A stretch of 35,145 bases of DNA from an uncultured Alphaproteobacteria bacterium (GTDB lineage Bacteria; Pseudomonadota; Alphaproteobacteria; HIMB59; GCA-002718135). The notes under the pieces were generated by a model. It worked only from the letters and a program-made list of their open reading frames with translations. It had not been told where the DNA came from and ran no database searches. Each line of letters starts with the position of its first letter. Position 1 is the stretch's first letter. The translations under genes and the position numbers were made by a program. The stretch is taken from the NCBI GenBank assembly GCA_902600225.1, contig CACKIH010000012.1, positions 1 through 35,145 of the forward strand. The letters are read 5' to 3'. Positions 17,477 to 26,427 of this stretch are shown here, in pieces.

Positions 17477-18637
17477 ATGAAAATAAAAACAAAATTAACT
17501 AAAATAGGTAGAAATCCCCTTAAACAAAAAGGGTTTATCAACCCTGGTACCTATAAAGGTTCTACAATGATCTTTAATACTTTTAAAGATTACTTAAACG
17601 ATATTAAAAATTTTGACGATAGAACAACATTTTATGGAATAAATAAAAATCCATTTCATAAGCAGTTAGAAGACAGTATTTCTTTTTTATATAATTGCAA
17701 TGATACAGTACTATCACCATCAGGATTGGCCTCTATAGTAATTCCTTTTTTTACCTTTTTAAAATCTGGTGATGAGGTTTTAATAAATGATAGTGTTTAT
17801 AGTCCTACTAGAACTTTTTGTGAAAATATCCTGAAACAATATAATGTTAAAATAAAATATTTTCATCCAACAAAAAATATTAATAATTTTCACAAATTAA
17901 TTAACAGTAAAACAAAGCTAATTTATTTAGAATCACCAGGAACAGCAACGTTTGATATTATTGATATACCTTTCATTACAAAAATTGCTAAAAAAAATAA
18001 AATACCAACTGTTATGGATAATACTTGGGCTTCACCTTTATTTTGTAATCCAATTAAATTAGGTATTGATATAATTATAGATGCAGGAACTAAATATATA
18101 AATGGTCACTCAGATGTACTAATTGGTTTCGTTTCGTCTAATAAAAAATATTCCAAAAAAATAAGAGCATCTTCAAAAACTTTAGGCATATGTCCTGGAT
18201 CAGAAGAAGTTTATTTAGCAATTAGAGGATTGCCAACACTTGAAATTCGAATGAGAGAAATTGAAAAAAATGCATTGTTAATGGCAAAATATTTATTAGA
18301 ACATGATCTTGTATCTGATGTTTTCCATCCAGCATTACCGCATACAAAAAATCATAAAATATGGAAAAGAGATTTCTCTGGTAGCACAGGATTATTTTCA
18401 TTTATGCTGAAAAAGAAATACTCAAACAATCAAATTGAAAAATTTTTTAATAAACTGAAAATATTCAAATTGGGATACAGCTGGGGTGGATTCGATAGTC
18501 TCATTACCTTTCCTCCATTAGATAAAAGAGAGTTTAAAAATAGAAATACTGGAACTTTAATTAGATTATATTGTGGATTGGAAGACATTGATGATCAAAA
18601 AAAAGATATTAAAAATGCATTAAAAATTTTAAATTAA
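17477..18637 (+). CDS. metC: Cystathionine beta-lyase-type PLP enzyme
   Basis: A 386-residue Cys/Met-metabolism PLP enzyme. The PLP lysine is in DAGTKYINGHSD (about residue 206 from this ATG). The upstream NTWASPLFCNP supplies the PLP-contacting Asp of VMDNTW, and YLESPGTATFDIID is the family core strand. The YSWGGFDSL motif near the C-terminus is typical of MetC rather than MetB/MetZ. The likely reaction is cystathionine to homocysteine, pyruvate and ammonia. A TTG at 17471 in frame is an alternative start, but the ATG at 17477 is preferred. The next gene follows with no gap. Confidence 0.88.
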   Translation: MKIKTKLTKIGRNPLKQKGFINPGTYKGSTMIFNTFKDYLNDIKNFDDRTTFYGINKNPFHKQLEDSISFLYNCNDTVLSPSGLASIVIPFFTFLKSGDEVLINDSVYSPTRTFCENILKQYNVKIKYFHPTKNINNFHKLINSKTKLIYLESPGTATFDIIDIPFITKIAKKNKIPTVMDNTWASPLFCNPIKLGIDIIIDAGTKYINGHSDVLIGFVSSNKKYSKKIRASSKTLGICPGSEEVYLAIRGLPTLEIRMREIEKNALLMAKYLLEHDLVSDVFHPALPHTKNHKIWKRDFSGSTGLFSFMLKKKYSNNQIEKFFNKLKIFKLGYSWGGFDSLITFPPLDKREFKNRNTGTLIRLYCGLEDIDDQKKDIKNALKILN

Positions 18638-19372
18638 ATGGATTTATATTTTTATATTTTTGCATCATTAGGAGTTTTTGTATTTGGTTTATCTAAAGGT
18701 GGTGTGCCTGGGCCAATAGCAATGTTAGCTGTTCCTGTTATGTCTTTTGCAATGAGCCCTTTACAAGCTGCTGGTATTTTGTTGCCACTTTTAATTATAA
18801 TGGATTTTTCAGCAATCTACTTGTATTGGAAAAAGTGGATAAATAGTATTTTAAAAATTATAATCCCAGCATCTATAATTGGTATTTTATTTGGAACTCT
18901 TACTTTTGAATTTACCAATGAAGATCAAATAAGAATAATGGTTGGTGTCATATCAATTATTTTTGTTCTAGTTTCATTTATTCAGAAAAATAATTATTTG
19001 CTTAAACCAACCAAAGCTAAGGGTTACTTTTGGTCGTCTGTCGCTGGATATACTAGTTTTTTAATTCATGCAGGGAATCCACCTATTAACTTTTATATGC
19101 TTCCTCTTAAGTTAGATAAAATTTCATTTATTGGCACAATGACATTGGCATTTATGGTTATAAATCTTGTTAAATTAGTTCCATATTATTTTGTGGGATT
19201 ATTAGCGCCTTCTAACCTTATGATTTCTCTCTATTTACTGCCACTAGCTTTTATTAGTGTTTTACTTGGGTACTTTCTACAAAAAAGAATTCCAGAAAAA
19301 TTATTTTTTAATATTGTTTATGTTTTACTTTTTTTGAGTGGATGTAAGTTAATATATGACGGAATAATTTAA
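18638..19372 (+). CDS. TauE/SafE-family sulfite/organosulfur exporter
   Basis: A 244-residue membrane protein with about eight hydrophobic segments. It has the TauE/SafE hallmarks: an N-terminal FVFGLSKGGVPGPIAMLAVPVM and, in the second half, SSVAGYTSFLIHAGNPPINFYMLP. Members export sulfite, sulfoacetate or related anions, but many are uncharacterised. The ATG is joined directly to the metC stop, so the two are cotranscribed. This suggests a role in disposing of a sulfur product linked to that lyase, which is inference. Confidence 0.85.
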   Translation: MDLYFYIFASLGVFVFGLSKGGVPGPIAMLAVPVMSFAMSPLQAAGILLPLLIIMDFSAIYLYWKKWINSILKIIIPASIIGILFGTLTFEFTNEDQIRIMVGVISIIFVLVSFIQKNNYLLKPTKAKGYFWSSVAGYTSFLIHAGNPPINFYMLPLKLDKISFIGTMTLAFMVINLVKLVPYYFVGLLAPSNLMISLYLLPLAFISVLLGYFLQKRIPEKLFFNIVYVLLFLSGCKLIYDGII

Positions 19373-19385
19373 TTTGGATATATAG

Positions 19386-19802
19386 TTATATTTTTGTTTT
19401 ATAATCAGCTCTTTTAGTTTTTCTAAAACCAAAAGGTCCAGGAATAAATAATGTCATTGTGTTTGTATTAGGTTTTAAGTCAACTCTGTGCAGATGATCA
19501 GCAGACCTAAAACCAATGTATCCAGGTGGTCTCCAAAATTTTCCTTTTTTTGTTGTTTCCCAATAGCCACCTTTTAAAATAATTGTTATATAAGGACAAA
19601 GATGATTATGAACTCCTTCACCGTGATCATCATCTAACATTTTATGAATCAAGATATTAAATGGAAACCATTTTGGTCTTTTTCTAAATAATAGGTAGTA
19701 TCTTTCCATCCATGGTTTTGCTTTATAAAATTCTGGATGAGATGGTCCTCTATCTAGAACAATTTTCTTTCTTCCAACTTTTTCTAAAAATTTTAATAAC
19801 AC
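19386..19802 (-). CDS. Small cupin-fold protein of unknown function
   Basis: A 138-residue protein with a single cupin domain. The first metal motif is GVHNHLCPYITIILKGGYWE and the second is FRSADHLHRVDL, followed by TMTLFIPGPFGFRKT. The pattern recalls a widespread small family with a GLHDHP...GGY.E...HR...WTL..GP layout, annotated only as cupin. The starting codon is GTG, directly after the stop of the aldolase/dehydrogenase gene, so it is the last gene of the operon. A dioxygenase or isomerase acting on the aldehyde product is possible but unsupported. It is too divergent to be called acireductone dioxygenase. Confidence 0.7.
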   Translation of the reverse strand: MLLKFLEKVGRKKIVLDRGPSHPEFYKAKPWMERYYLLFRKRPKWFPFNILIHKMLDDDHGEGVHNHLCPYITIILKGGYWETTKKGKFWRPPGYIGFRSADHLHRVDLKPNTNTMTLFIPGPFGFRKTKRADYKTKI

Positions 19803-21815
19803 TTATCTTAAACTAGCTTCAATATTACCACCATCAACAGTAATAATATTCCCAGTTGTTTTTTCAAAAGATAATTGTGCAAAAAAAGCTTCAGCAACAT
19901 CTTCTGCTGTTACTTGTTTTTGAAGTAAATTATTATTTAAATATTCAGTTGAAGACATATTTCTCGCTTTTGCTCTTTCTTTAATAAACTGGTCAGTTAA
20001 TAAACCACTTTTTATTCTATCAGCATTAATTCCATTAACTCGAATGTTATATTTTCCAAATTCTAAAGCATATTGTTTCATAGAAAATAACGAACTAGCT
20101 TTTGCAATACCATATGGTCCGAAATCCTTACCAGGATTTATAGATTGTTTTGACAAATTAAGAGAAATTGAACCTCCAAAACCTTGAGATACCATTATAT
20201 TTGCAATTTTTTGAACAATATTATGATGACTATAAAAATTAACCTCTAAACTTTTTTCTAGAATATCTTTTTTTACATTTAGCATACTACCTTGAAAAGC
20301 TGCACCAGAGTTTGCTATTAGAATATCTATACCACCAAATAATTTTAATATGTTGTTTAATGCTTTATTTATATGAGAATTATTAGTTAAATCACATTCA
20401 ATACATAGACATTTTTTTTTGATATTTTTATCAAGATTTTTAAAGTTTTTATCTAAAAGTATAACTTCAATATTTTCATTTATAAATTTATTTGCAATAG
20501 CGCTTCCAATTTTACCAGCCCCACCTGTAATTACTGCAACATTCCCATTAAATTTTTTTGTATTTTTATTATTCAATTTTGCTCTTTCTAATGGCCAGTA
20601 TTCCATTTTAAAAATATCTGTTTTGTTAATTGATTTAAATTTTGAAACTAAATTCGCTTTGATTATAACTTTTTTCATTGCATCAAAAATATCGTAAGAA
20701 ACTTGCATTTCTTTTTTATTAAGACCTATTGATAGAAAACCTATTCCTTCTAAAATAATAATTCTTGGCAAAGGATCAGCAATTTTGGAATTTGTAATAT
20801 TTTTTTTATATTTTTTAAAATAATTTTTATATTTCTTAACATATGCATTAACATGATTAGATATCATTTTGCTCGATGTTAAATGTTTATTAGGTATAAT
20901 TAATGGTTCTGATTTTATTCTAATAACATGATCAGGTGTAACAGGTCCTTTATTAAATAAATTAAATATATCTTTTCGATTGGTAAATTTTACATCTTCA
21001 ATTTTATCGTTAAATTTTATTATCCATCTTTTTTCTGTAAAGGAATGGTATAAATTTCTAATACATAATTGAACATCAGTTATATTTATTTGTTTATTAT
21101 TATTGTTGTATTTTATTGATTTTTTTTGCTTGTTTATAAAATTTTCAGCTAATGTTACAAGATTAATCATTCTATCATAACTTTGTTTTGCTGAATTTCC
21201 AAAAGTGAAAATACCATGATTTAAAAGCATTAATCCTTCAACTTTATGATTTTTTGAAATTACCATATGACATAACTTGGCAAGTTCAAATCCTGGCATT
21301 ACGTAAGGAACTATTGCAATCTTTTCTTTATAAATTTTATTTAATATTTCTCTTGAATTACTCAGATTGACTAAACTTAAAATAGCATTTGAATGTGTAT
21401 GATCTACAAATTTAAATGGTAAATAAGCATGTAAAAGAGTTTCAATTGATGGATTAGGAGAACTTGAGTCAAGTAAGTTTGATCTCAAATAATTAACCAT
21501 TTTTTCATCGCTCATTTTTTTTAATGTTAGAGTTTTAAGTAATGGATCGAGATATAGACCTGGTAATCCTCTTTCATTAAGGTTAGACATATCCCATCCA
21601 CTTCCTTTAACAAAAAGTACATCCTTGTCTTTTCCAAATAAATTTTTTTTTATTGATTTTACAGATGTATTGCCTCCACCATGTAAAACAAGTTCTGGAT
21701 TATTACCAAGTAGATGTGTTGAATATATTCTTAATGCTAAATCTTTGCTGACTTTTTTTGACTTATATTCTTTAATATATTTTCTAGCTAAACTTTCTTT
21801 CCATTCATTTTTCAT
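19803..21815 (-). CDS. Bifunctional class II aldolase / short-chain dehydrogenase
   Basis: A 670-residue fusion. Residues 1-240 are a class II (zinc) aldolase of the RhaD/FucA/AraD type: substrate-phosphate loop HGGGNTSVK (45-53), VKGSGWDMS, zinc ligands His139 and His141 in VDHTHS, and His200 in LLNHGIF. Residues 420-670 are an SDR: TGGAGKIG (430-437), Asp455 after strand 2 (NAD rather than NADP), and YGIAK (Tyr568, Lys572). Rhizobial RhaD proteins with this architecture cut rhamnulose-1-phosphate. Here mtnA and mtnP lie directly upstream, so 5-methylthioribulose-1-P or 5-deoxyribulose-1-P is a better guess, giving DHAP plus an aldehyde that the SDR would reduce or oxidise. The linker is very lysine-rich. 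No rhamnose genes are nearby. Confidence 0.85.
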   Translation of the reverse strand: MKNEWKESLARKYIKEYKSKKVSKDLALRIYSTHLLGNNPELVLHGGGNTSVKSIKKNLFGKDKDVLFVKGSGWDMSNLNERGLPGLYLDPLLKTLTLKKMSDEKMVNYLRSNLLDSSSPNPSIETLLHAYLPFKFVDHTHSNAILSLVNLSNSREILNKIYKEKIAIVPYVMPGFELAKLCHMVISKNHKVEGLMLLNHGIFTFGNSAKQSYDRMINLVTLAENFINKQKKSIKYNNNNKQINITDVQLCIRNLYHSFTEKRWIIKFNDKIEDVKFTNRKDIFNLFNKGPVTPDHVIRIKSEPLIIPNKHLTSSKMISNHVNAYVKKYKNYFKKYKKNITNSKIADPLPRIIILEGIGFLSIGLNKKEMQVSYDIFDAMKKVIIKANLVSKFKSINKTDIFKMEYWPLERAKLNNKNTKKFNGNVAVITGGAGKIGSAIANKFINENIEVILLDKNFKNLDKNIKKKCLCIECDLTNNSHINKALNNILKLFGGIDILIANSGAAFQGSMLNVKKDILEKSLEVNFYSHHNIVQKIANIMVSQGFGGSISLNLSKQSINPGKDFGPYGIAKASSLFSMKQYALEFGKYNIRVNGINADRIKSGLLTDQFIKERAKARNMSSTEYLNNNLLQKQVTAEDVAEAFFAQLSFEKTTGNIITVDGGNIEASLR

Positions 21816-21816
21816 A

Positions 21817-22896
21817 TTAATTTTTTAATCCATTAATAGATTCTTCATTACTATCTACAACTCCTTTTTCTGTAATCAATTTAGTAATATATTTTGCTGG
21901 AGTTATATCAAAGGCATAGTTTTTACAGCTTGAATCTTCAGGGGTAATTTTAATTTTCTTTCTATCATTATTTTCGTCGATACCTTCAATTATCGATACT
22001 TCAGTTGGATCTCTTTCTTCTATAGGTATTTCTTTAAGTCCATTTTTAATATTAAAATCTATACTAGAAATTGGAGCTGCAACATAAAAAGGTATATTAT
22101 TATCGTTTGCAGCTAAAGCCTTTAAATATGTCCCAATTTTATTACAAACGTCACCATTTAAAGAAGTTCTATCTGTTCCTGTTATGCAAACATCTATCAT
22201 ACCATTTTGCATTAAATGACCACCAACGTTGTCTACAATTAGTGAATTTTCTATTTTTTCATGCATTAATTCCCAAGCTGTAAGACTGAAACCCTGATTT
22301 CTAGGTCTGGTTTCATCAATCCAAACATGTATTGGAATTTTTTTTTGATTTGCAATAAAAATTGGTGCTAAAGCAGTTCCCCAATCAACAGCAGCTAACC
22401 AACCAGCATTACAGTGAGTTAAAACATTTACTTTTTTTTGAGTTTTTTTGTAAATATTTTCAATAAGTTTAGAGCCATTTTCACCTATAGCTTTGCAATT
22501 AATTATATCTTGATCTCTGATCTCATTAGCTATTGAAAGAATTATTTCTTGAAAGTTAGTTTTTTCCATATCTTTAATCTCAGAGATAATTTTATCTACT
22601 GCCCAGGATAAATTAACTGCTGTAGGTCTTGTTGACTTAAGACTATCACCTGCTTTTTCTAATTCTGAAAAATTTTTAGTAGTTTTAGATGCTGCATACA
22701 TTCCATAAGCAGCAGTAACACCGATTAGAGGAGCACCTCTTACTTGCATTTCTTTAATAGCAAAACAAAAATCTTCTAGTGTTTTTAATTCTACAATTTT
22801 TAAATCAAATGGTAGTAATCTTTGATCAATTATTTTTACTATATCTTTAGCATTATCATACCAAATAGTTGTTAAATGTTTATCATTAACTAGCAT
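21817..22896 (-). CDS. mtnA: S-methyl-5-thioribose-1-phosphate isomerase
   Basis: A 359-residue MtnA-family isomerase (eIF2B-alpha-like fold). The family signatures are VRGAPLIGVTAAYG (53-), the catalytic Cys162 in LTHCNAGWLA, and Asp242 in GTDRTSLNGDVCNKIGTY. DETRPRNQGFSLTAWEL is also characteristic. It converts methylthioribose-1-P (or 5-deoxyribose-1-P) to the ribulose-1-P form. The start overlaps the end of mtnP by 11 bases and the stop is one base from the aldolase/SDR gene. This order makes a phosphorylase-isomerase-aldolase sequence. Confidence 0.93.
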   Translation of the reverse strand: MLVNDKHLTTIWYDNAKDIVKIIDQRLLPFDLKIVELKTLEDFCFAIKEMQVRGAPLIGVTAAYGMYAASKTTKNFSELEKAGDSLKSTRPTAVNLSWAVDKIISEIKDMEKTNFQEIILSIANEIRDQDIINCKAIGENGSKLIENIYKKTQKKVNVLTHCNAGWLAAVDWGTALAPIFIANQKKIPIHVWIDETRPRNQGFSLTAWELMHEKIENSLIVDNVGGHLMQNGMIDVCITGTDRTSLNGDVCNKIGTYLKALAANDNNIPFYVAAPISSIDFNIKNGLKEIPIEERDPTEVSIIEGIDENNDRKKIKITPEDSSCKNYAFDITPAKYITKLITEKGVVDSNEESINGLKN

Positions 22897-23767
22897 TGGA
22901 ATTTTTCTTAAATCTTTTTAATATATTAGTTAATTTATTTTCTAAATCTTTATCCCAAAATTCTTTCTTTGTAATAATAGATGTATCTAAAATATTGGAT
23001 GTTTTATCATTTTCAAAAGATATACCTTCATAGTATTTTGAGCTAAAATTTTTAATAAAATTTTTTGAATTATCAACATTATCATTTAAAGTTTTTATAA
23101 TCATACTTAAATCTACTTTATCATGATCTGGATGCCAGCAATCATAATCTGTAACCATAGAAATAGAACAATATCTTATTTCCGCTTCTCTTGCTAATTT
23201 TGCTTCTGGCATATTTGTCATTCCTATAACATCACAGGCCCAATCAATATAAAGATTTGACTCAGCATAGGTTGAAAACTGAGGTCCTTCCATTGCAAGA
23301 TATGTCCCTCCAAATGAATAATTGATTTTAATATTTTCACATATATCTTTTGATAAATTCATTAAAACTTCGCATGTAGGATGAGCCAAAGGAACATGAG
23401 CAACTATTCCTTTATCAAAAAAACTTTTTTTTCTGTTTATTGTTCTGTCTATAAATTGATCAACAATAACAAATGTACCTGGTTTTAAATTATCTTTTAA
23501 AGAACCTACAGCAGAAAGAGATATTAAATCGGTTACACCAACTTGTTTTAAACAATCAATATTGGCACAATAGTTAATTGCAGATGGTGACAATGTATGA
23601 CCTTCTCCATGGCGAGATAAAAAATATACAGTGTTATTATCTATTTTACCTTCAATAATTGGACCAGAAGGATTGCCAAATGAAGATTTAATTTGATGTT
23701 CTTTTATATCAGTTAAAAATTCTAGTTTATAAATTCCACTTCCACCAATAAAGCCTAAGACATTCAT
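22886..23767 (-). CDS. mtnP: S-methyl-5'-thioadenosine phosphorylase
   Basis: A 293-residue purine phosphorylase of the MTAP branch. The phosphate loop is FIGGSGIYKL, the SRHG motif is at 51-54, and GPQFSTYAE and MTNMPEAKLAREAEI form the sugar/methylthio pocket. TDYDCWH (206-) provides the Asp that selects 6-aminopurines. It splits methylthioadenosine (and probably 5'-deoxyadenosine) with phosphate into adenine and the sugar-1-phosphate. Adenine could then be salvaged by apt at 30135-30650. The start overlaps the stop of the upstream aldolase gene by one base. Confidence 0.93.
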   Translation of the reverse strand: MNVLGFIGGSGIYKLEFLTDIKEHQIKSSFGNPSGPIIEGKIDNNTVYFLSRHGEGHTLSPSAINYCANIDCLKQVGVTDLISLSAVGSLKDNLKPGTFVIVDQFIDRTINRKKSFFDKGIVAHVPLAHPTCEVLMNLSKDICENIKINYSFGGTYLAMEGPQFSTYAESNLYIDWACDVIGMTNMPEAKLAREAEIRYCSISMVTDYDCWHPDHDKVDLSMIIKTLNDNVDNSKNFIKNFSSKYYEGISFENDKTSNILDTSIITKKEFWDKDLENKLTNILKRFKKNSNAS

Positions 23768-24597
23768 TATATTGGCCCAATATTTTTAATTATTTTTTTT
23801 GTATGTTTTTTTAATTCAATTATTGAAGGTTTTATTATTTCTATTTTATCAAAACTTGATTTTTTTTTATTATAACTTTTTCTTAAGCTTTTACATGCTG
23901 TTATTCTTAATTCGGTACCTATGTTAAATTTAGCTACTTTTGTGTTTCTTGCTATTTTTTTTCTCATATTAGAATTTATACCACTACTACCATGTAAAAC
24001 TAAAGGTAGTTTGGATATTTTTTGAATTTTTAAGATTTTATTATAATCTATTTTTGCTATCTTTGATTGTTGCAGATGTGTATTACCAACTGATATTGCC
24101 ATAGCATCTACTCCACTCTCTAAACTATATTTTTTTGCTTCATCAATATCTGTTCCAAATGATTTATTGCCATTATGATAGCCTACTATACCTACTTCAC
24201 CTTCAACTGAAATATTATGTTTATGAGCAACATTTGATATTTTTGAACTAATTTTAATATTTTTATTCAATGGAAGTTTTGATCCGTCGAACATTACTGA
24301 GGTAAAACCAGATTCTATTCCTTCGATACATTCATCATATGAAAATCCATGATCTAAATGGCAACAAATAGGTGTTTTAGTTTGTTCAGCAAGATGTCTA
24401 AACATTTTGCCTAAAATAGAAACTGGAGTAAATTGTCTACAAGAAGGTCCTGCTTGTAAAATAATTGGAATTTTTGTTTCATGTGCTGCTTCTGTATAAG
24501 CTATTGCATCCTCCCAACTAATAACAACTAATCCAGCTACAGAATAATTATTACGATTGGCTCTAGTTAGTAAAGTTTTTAAATTTACTGCTGTCAT
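23767..24597 (-). CDS. Class II fructose-bisphosphate-type aldolase (IolJ/KbaY-like)
   Basis: A 276-residue zinc aldolase of the Fba/KbaY/GatY/IolJ group. The catalytic Asp82 and zinc ligand His83 are in CHLDHGFS. Glu132/Glu134 are in VEGEVG, His174 is in GNTHL and His202 is in LHGSSGI. The group cleaves ketose phosphates to DHAP plus an aldehyde. Directly downstream of iolB and an IolC-like kinase, the best guess is 6-phospho-5-dehydro-2-deoxygluconate aldolase (DHAP plus malonate semialdehyde). A general FBP or tagatose-BP aldolase cannot be excluded. It overlaps iolB by four bases (ATGA). Confidence 0.85.
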   Translation of the reverse strand: MTAVNLKTLLTRANRNNYSVAGLVVISWEDAIAYTEAAHETKIPIILQAGPSCRQFTPVSILGKMFRHLAEQTKTPICCHLDHGFSYDECIEGIESGFTSVMFDGSKLPLNKNIKISSKISNVAHKHNISVEGEVGIVGYHNGNKSFGTDIDEAKKYSLESGVDAMAISVGNTHLQQSKIAKIDYNKILKIQKISKLPLVLHGSSGINSNMRKKIARNTKVAKFNIGTELRITACKSLRKSYNKKKSSFDKIEIIKPSIIELKKHTKKIIKNIGPI

Positions 24598-25436
24598 TTA
24601 TATTTAGCAATCATATCTTTAATACCAGGAATTGTTTCAACTTGATATGCATGTTCAGGTTGAAAAAATTGGATAAGAGATCTTTGAGATAAACCTCCAA
24701 GAATTGTGAAATAATACATCTCATATCCTGGTGCCACAACACAAGGATGATATCCCGTTCTAATCATAATGGTTGAACCGTCAATTATATGTTCAGCTTT
24801 ACCAACTTTATCATCAACTTGCTGAAACATCTGAAAACCAAATCCATTATTAGGTTTAAATCTGTAATTATATGTTTCATCATGTCTAGTTTCATCAGGT
24901 AGACGATCTGTATCATGTTTATGCGGTGGAAACCCTGACCAACCTCCCTGCCCTACAGTATAAAGTTCATTACAAAGCAATCTTCCAACTTTATCATGAT
25001 GCTTAGCGCCTAAAATATGTTTAATTTTTCTATGAGTTTTTGTATCATCTGAGCCGTACTGTACTAAATCAATTTCATTTGTTCGAACAGCAAATGGTTC
25101 AAGAGTTTTATCATACTTTGCACCAGCAATAAAAATTTCTGAATTATCTACTAAAGATGTAAATTGTGCTTTTGTGTTAGACGGAACATAAACACCTTCT
25201 GGTTCTCCATCCCACACATCAACTGTTCTAGTTCCTAATGATTCAACTTTGATTCCTTCAATTTCTACATTAATTGTTCCAGTTGCAGGCACTATACATG
25301 TTTCATAACCAGGTGTTTGATATTCAAAAGATTGATCTTTATTTAATTTTACTATGTTAAAATAATTTAAAGGGACTCTACTGTCTTCAATATCTACAAT
25401 TGGCTTGTTTTTATTATCAAATGGTGGAATATGCAT
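24594..25436 (-). CDS. iolB: 5-deoxy-glucuronate isomerase
   Basis: A 280-residue IolB (KduI/IolB bicupin family). The metal-binding region GGWSGFPPHKHD (about 172-175 for HKHD) and HDETYNYRF are followed by YHPCVVAPGYEMYYFTILGG, all strongly conserved in IolB. It isomerises 5-deoxy-D-glucuronate to 5-dehydro-2-deoxy-D-gluconate in inositol breakdown. An in-frame ATG at 25451 would add five residues, but the Shine-Dalgarno AAGGAG overlaps it and is well spaced for the ATG at 25436, two bases after the kinase stop. Upper inositol genes (iolG, iolE, iolD) are absent from the window. Confidence 0.92.
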   Translation of the reverse strand: MHIPPFDNKNKPIVDIEDSRVPLNYFNIVKLNKDQSFEYQTPGYETCIVPATGTINVEIEGIKVESLGTRTVDVWDGEPEGVYVPSNTKAQFTSLVDNSEIFIAGAKYDKTLEPFAVRTNEIDLVQYGSDDTKTHRKIKHILGAKHHDKVGRLLCNELYTVGQGGWSGFPPHKHDTDRLPDETRHDETYNYRFKPNNGFGFQMFQQVDDKVGKAEHIIDGSTIMIRTGYHPCVVAPGYEMYYFTILGGLSQRSLIQFFQPEHAYQVETIPGIKDMIAKYK

Positions 25437-25437
25437 A

Positions 25438-26424
25438 TTATTCTCCTTCATTAATTTTATTATATTTCATAAATTCTAAAATTTCATTCAAATTTGGCAT
25501 TGCTGGAGCACAACCGACCTTTGTTACTACAATGGCTGCTGCGGCTGAACCTATTTCTATGGATTTTTCTAAATCATTGGCCTTTAACATTGATCCTATT
25601 AAAGAACCCATAAATGCATCACCGGCTCCAGTTGGTTTCAAAGGCTTAACGGGAAATATTCCTTTTTTAATTTCTTTGTTCATTGCAAAAGTAATAGAAC
25701 CTTTTTCACCTTTTTTATAAATAATTAAGCTTACATTTTTTGCTAATTGTTTAGCATGATCCAAACCAATATTGTAATCACCAGCTAACACTCCAAACTC
25801 ATCATCATTGCCAATTACACCGCTACATTTATTTGCTGCTAAATTATAAACTTCTTTTGCTTTATTTGATGACTCCCAAGTATATGGCCTATAATCAATA
25901 TCCATAATTACAGGAATATTATTTTTATTTGCTATATCTAAAGCATATAAAGTAGCACTCCTTGAAGGTTCAGCTGCAAGAGAAGTCCCAGTAATTAATA
26001 CACAATCAAAGTTTTGTATATTAGCGTTTTCAATATCATCATTATTTAAAAATAAATCAGAAGCTTTATGTCTATAAATAATTGATTGATGATCCTTAAC
26101 CGTAGTTTCAACTATAGCGAAAGAAATTCTTGATTCATTTTTTTCAAATTTTACTAATTTATTTTTAACACCATAATGATTTAGTTGATTAATAGCAAAT
26201 CTGCCTAAAGCATCGTCAGAGACTCTGGTGAGTAGGTTACAATTACCTCCAAAAAGAGTTAATTGAACACCCATATTTGCAGAAGATCCTCCCAGATGAG
26301 TAACAAATGATTTAGCATTTTCAGTTTTTGTTCCTGGTGGGTCAGGGTATATATCTACTCCTGCTCTACCTATAAGTAAAAAATTATTTTTTTGAATTTT
26401 AGAGGTTAAAAATTCAAATGACAT
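25438..26424 (-). CDS. iolC: 5-dehydro-2-deoxygluconokinase-like PfkB sugar kinase
   Basis: A 328-residue ribokinase/PfkB-family kinase. The N-terminal LLIGRAGVDIYPDPPGT and FVTHLGGSSANM are close to IolC, as is the MDIDYRPYTW motif in the middle. The ATP/anion-hole motif is TGAGDAFMGSLIG (265-, catalytic Asp269). It would phosphorylate 5-dehydro-2-deoxygluconate, feeding the aldolase two genes downstream. The ATG lies three bases after the stop of the GFA-family gene, and iolB follows at two bases. Confidence 0.88.
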   Translation of the reverse strand: MSFEFLTSKIQKNNFLLIGRAGVDIYPDPPGTKTENAKSFVTHLGGSSANMGVQLTLFGGNCNLLTRVSDDALGRFAINQLNHYGVKNKLVKFEKNESRISFAIVETTVKDHQSIIYRHKASDLFLNNDDIENANIQNFDCVLITGTSLAAEPSRSATLYALDIANKNNIPVIMDIDYRPYTWESSNKAKEVYNLAANKCSGVIGNDDEFGVLAGDYNIGLDHAKQLAKNVSLIIYKKGEKGSITFAMNKEIKKGIFPVKPLKPTGAGDAFMGSLIGSMLKANDLEKSIEIGSAAAAIVVTKVGCAPAMPNLNEILEFMKYNKINEGE

Positions 26425-26427
26425 AAA

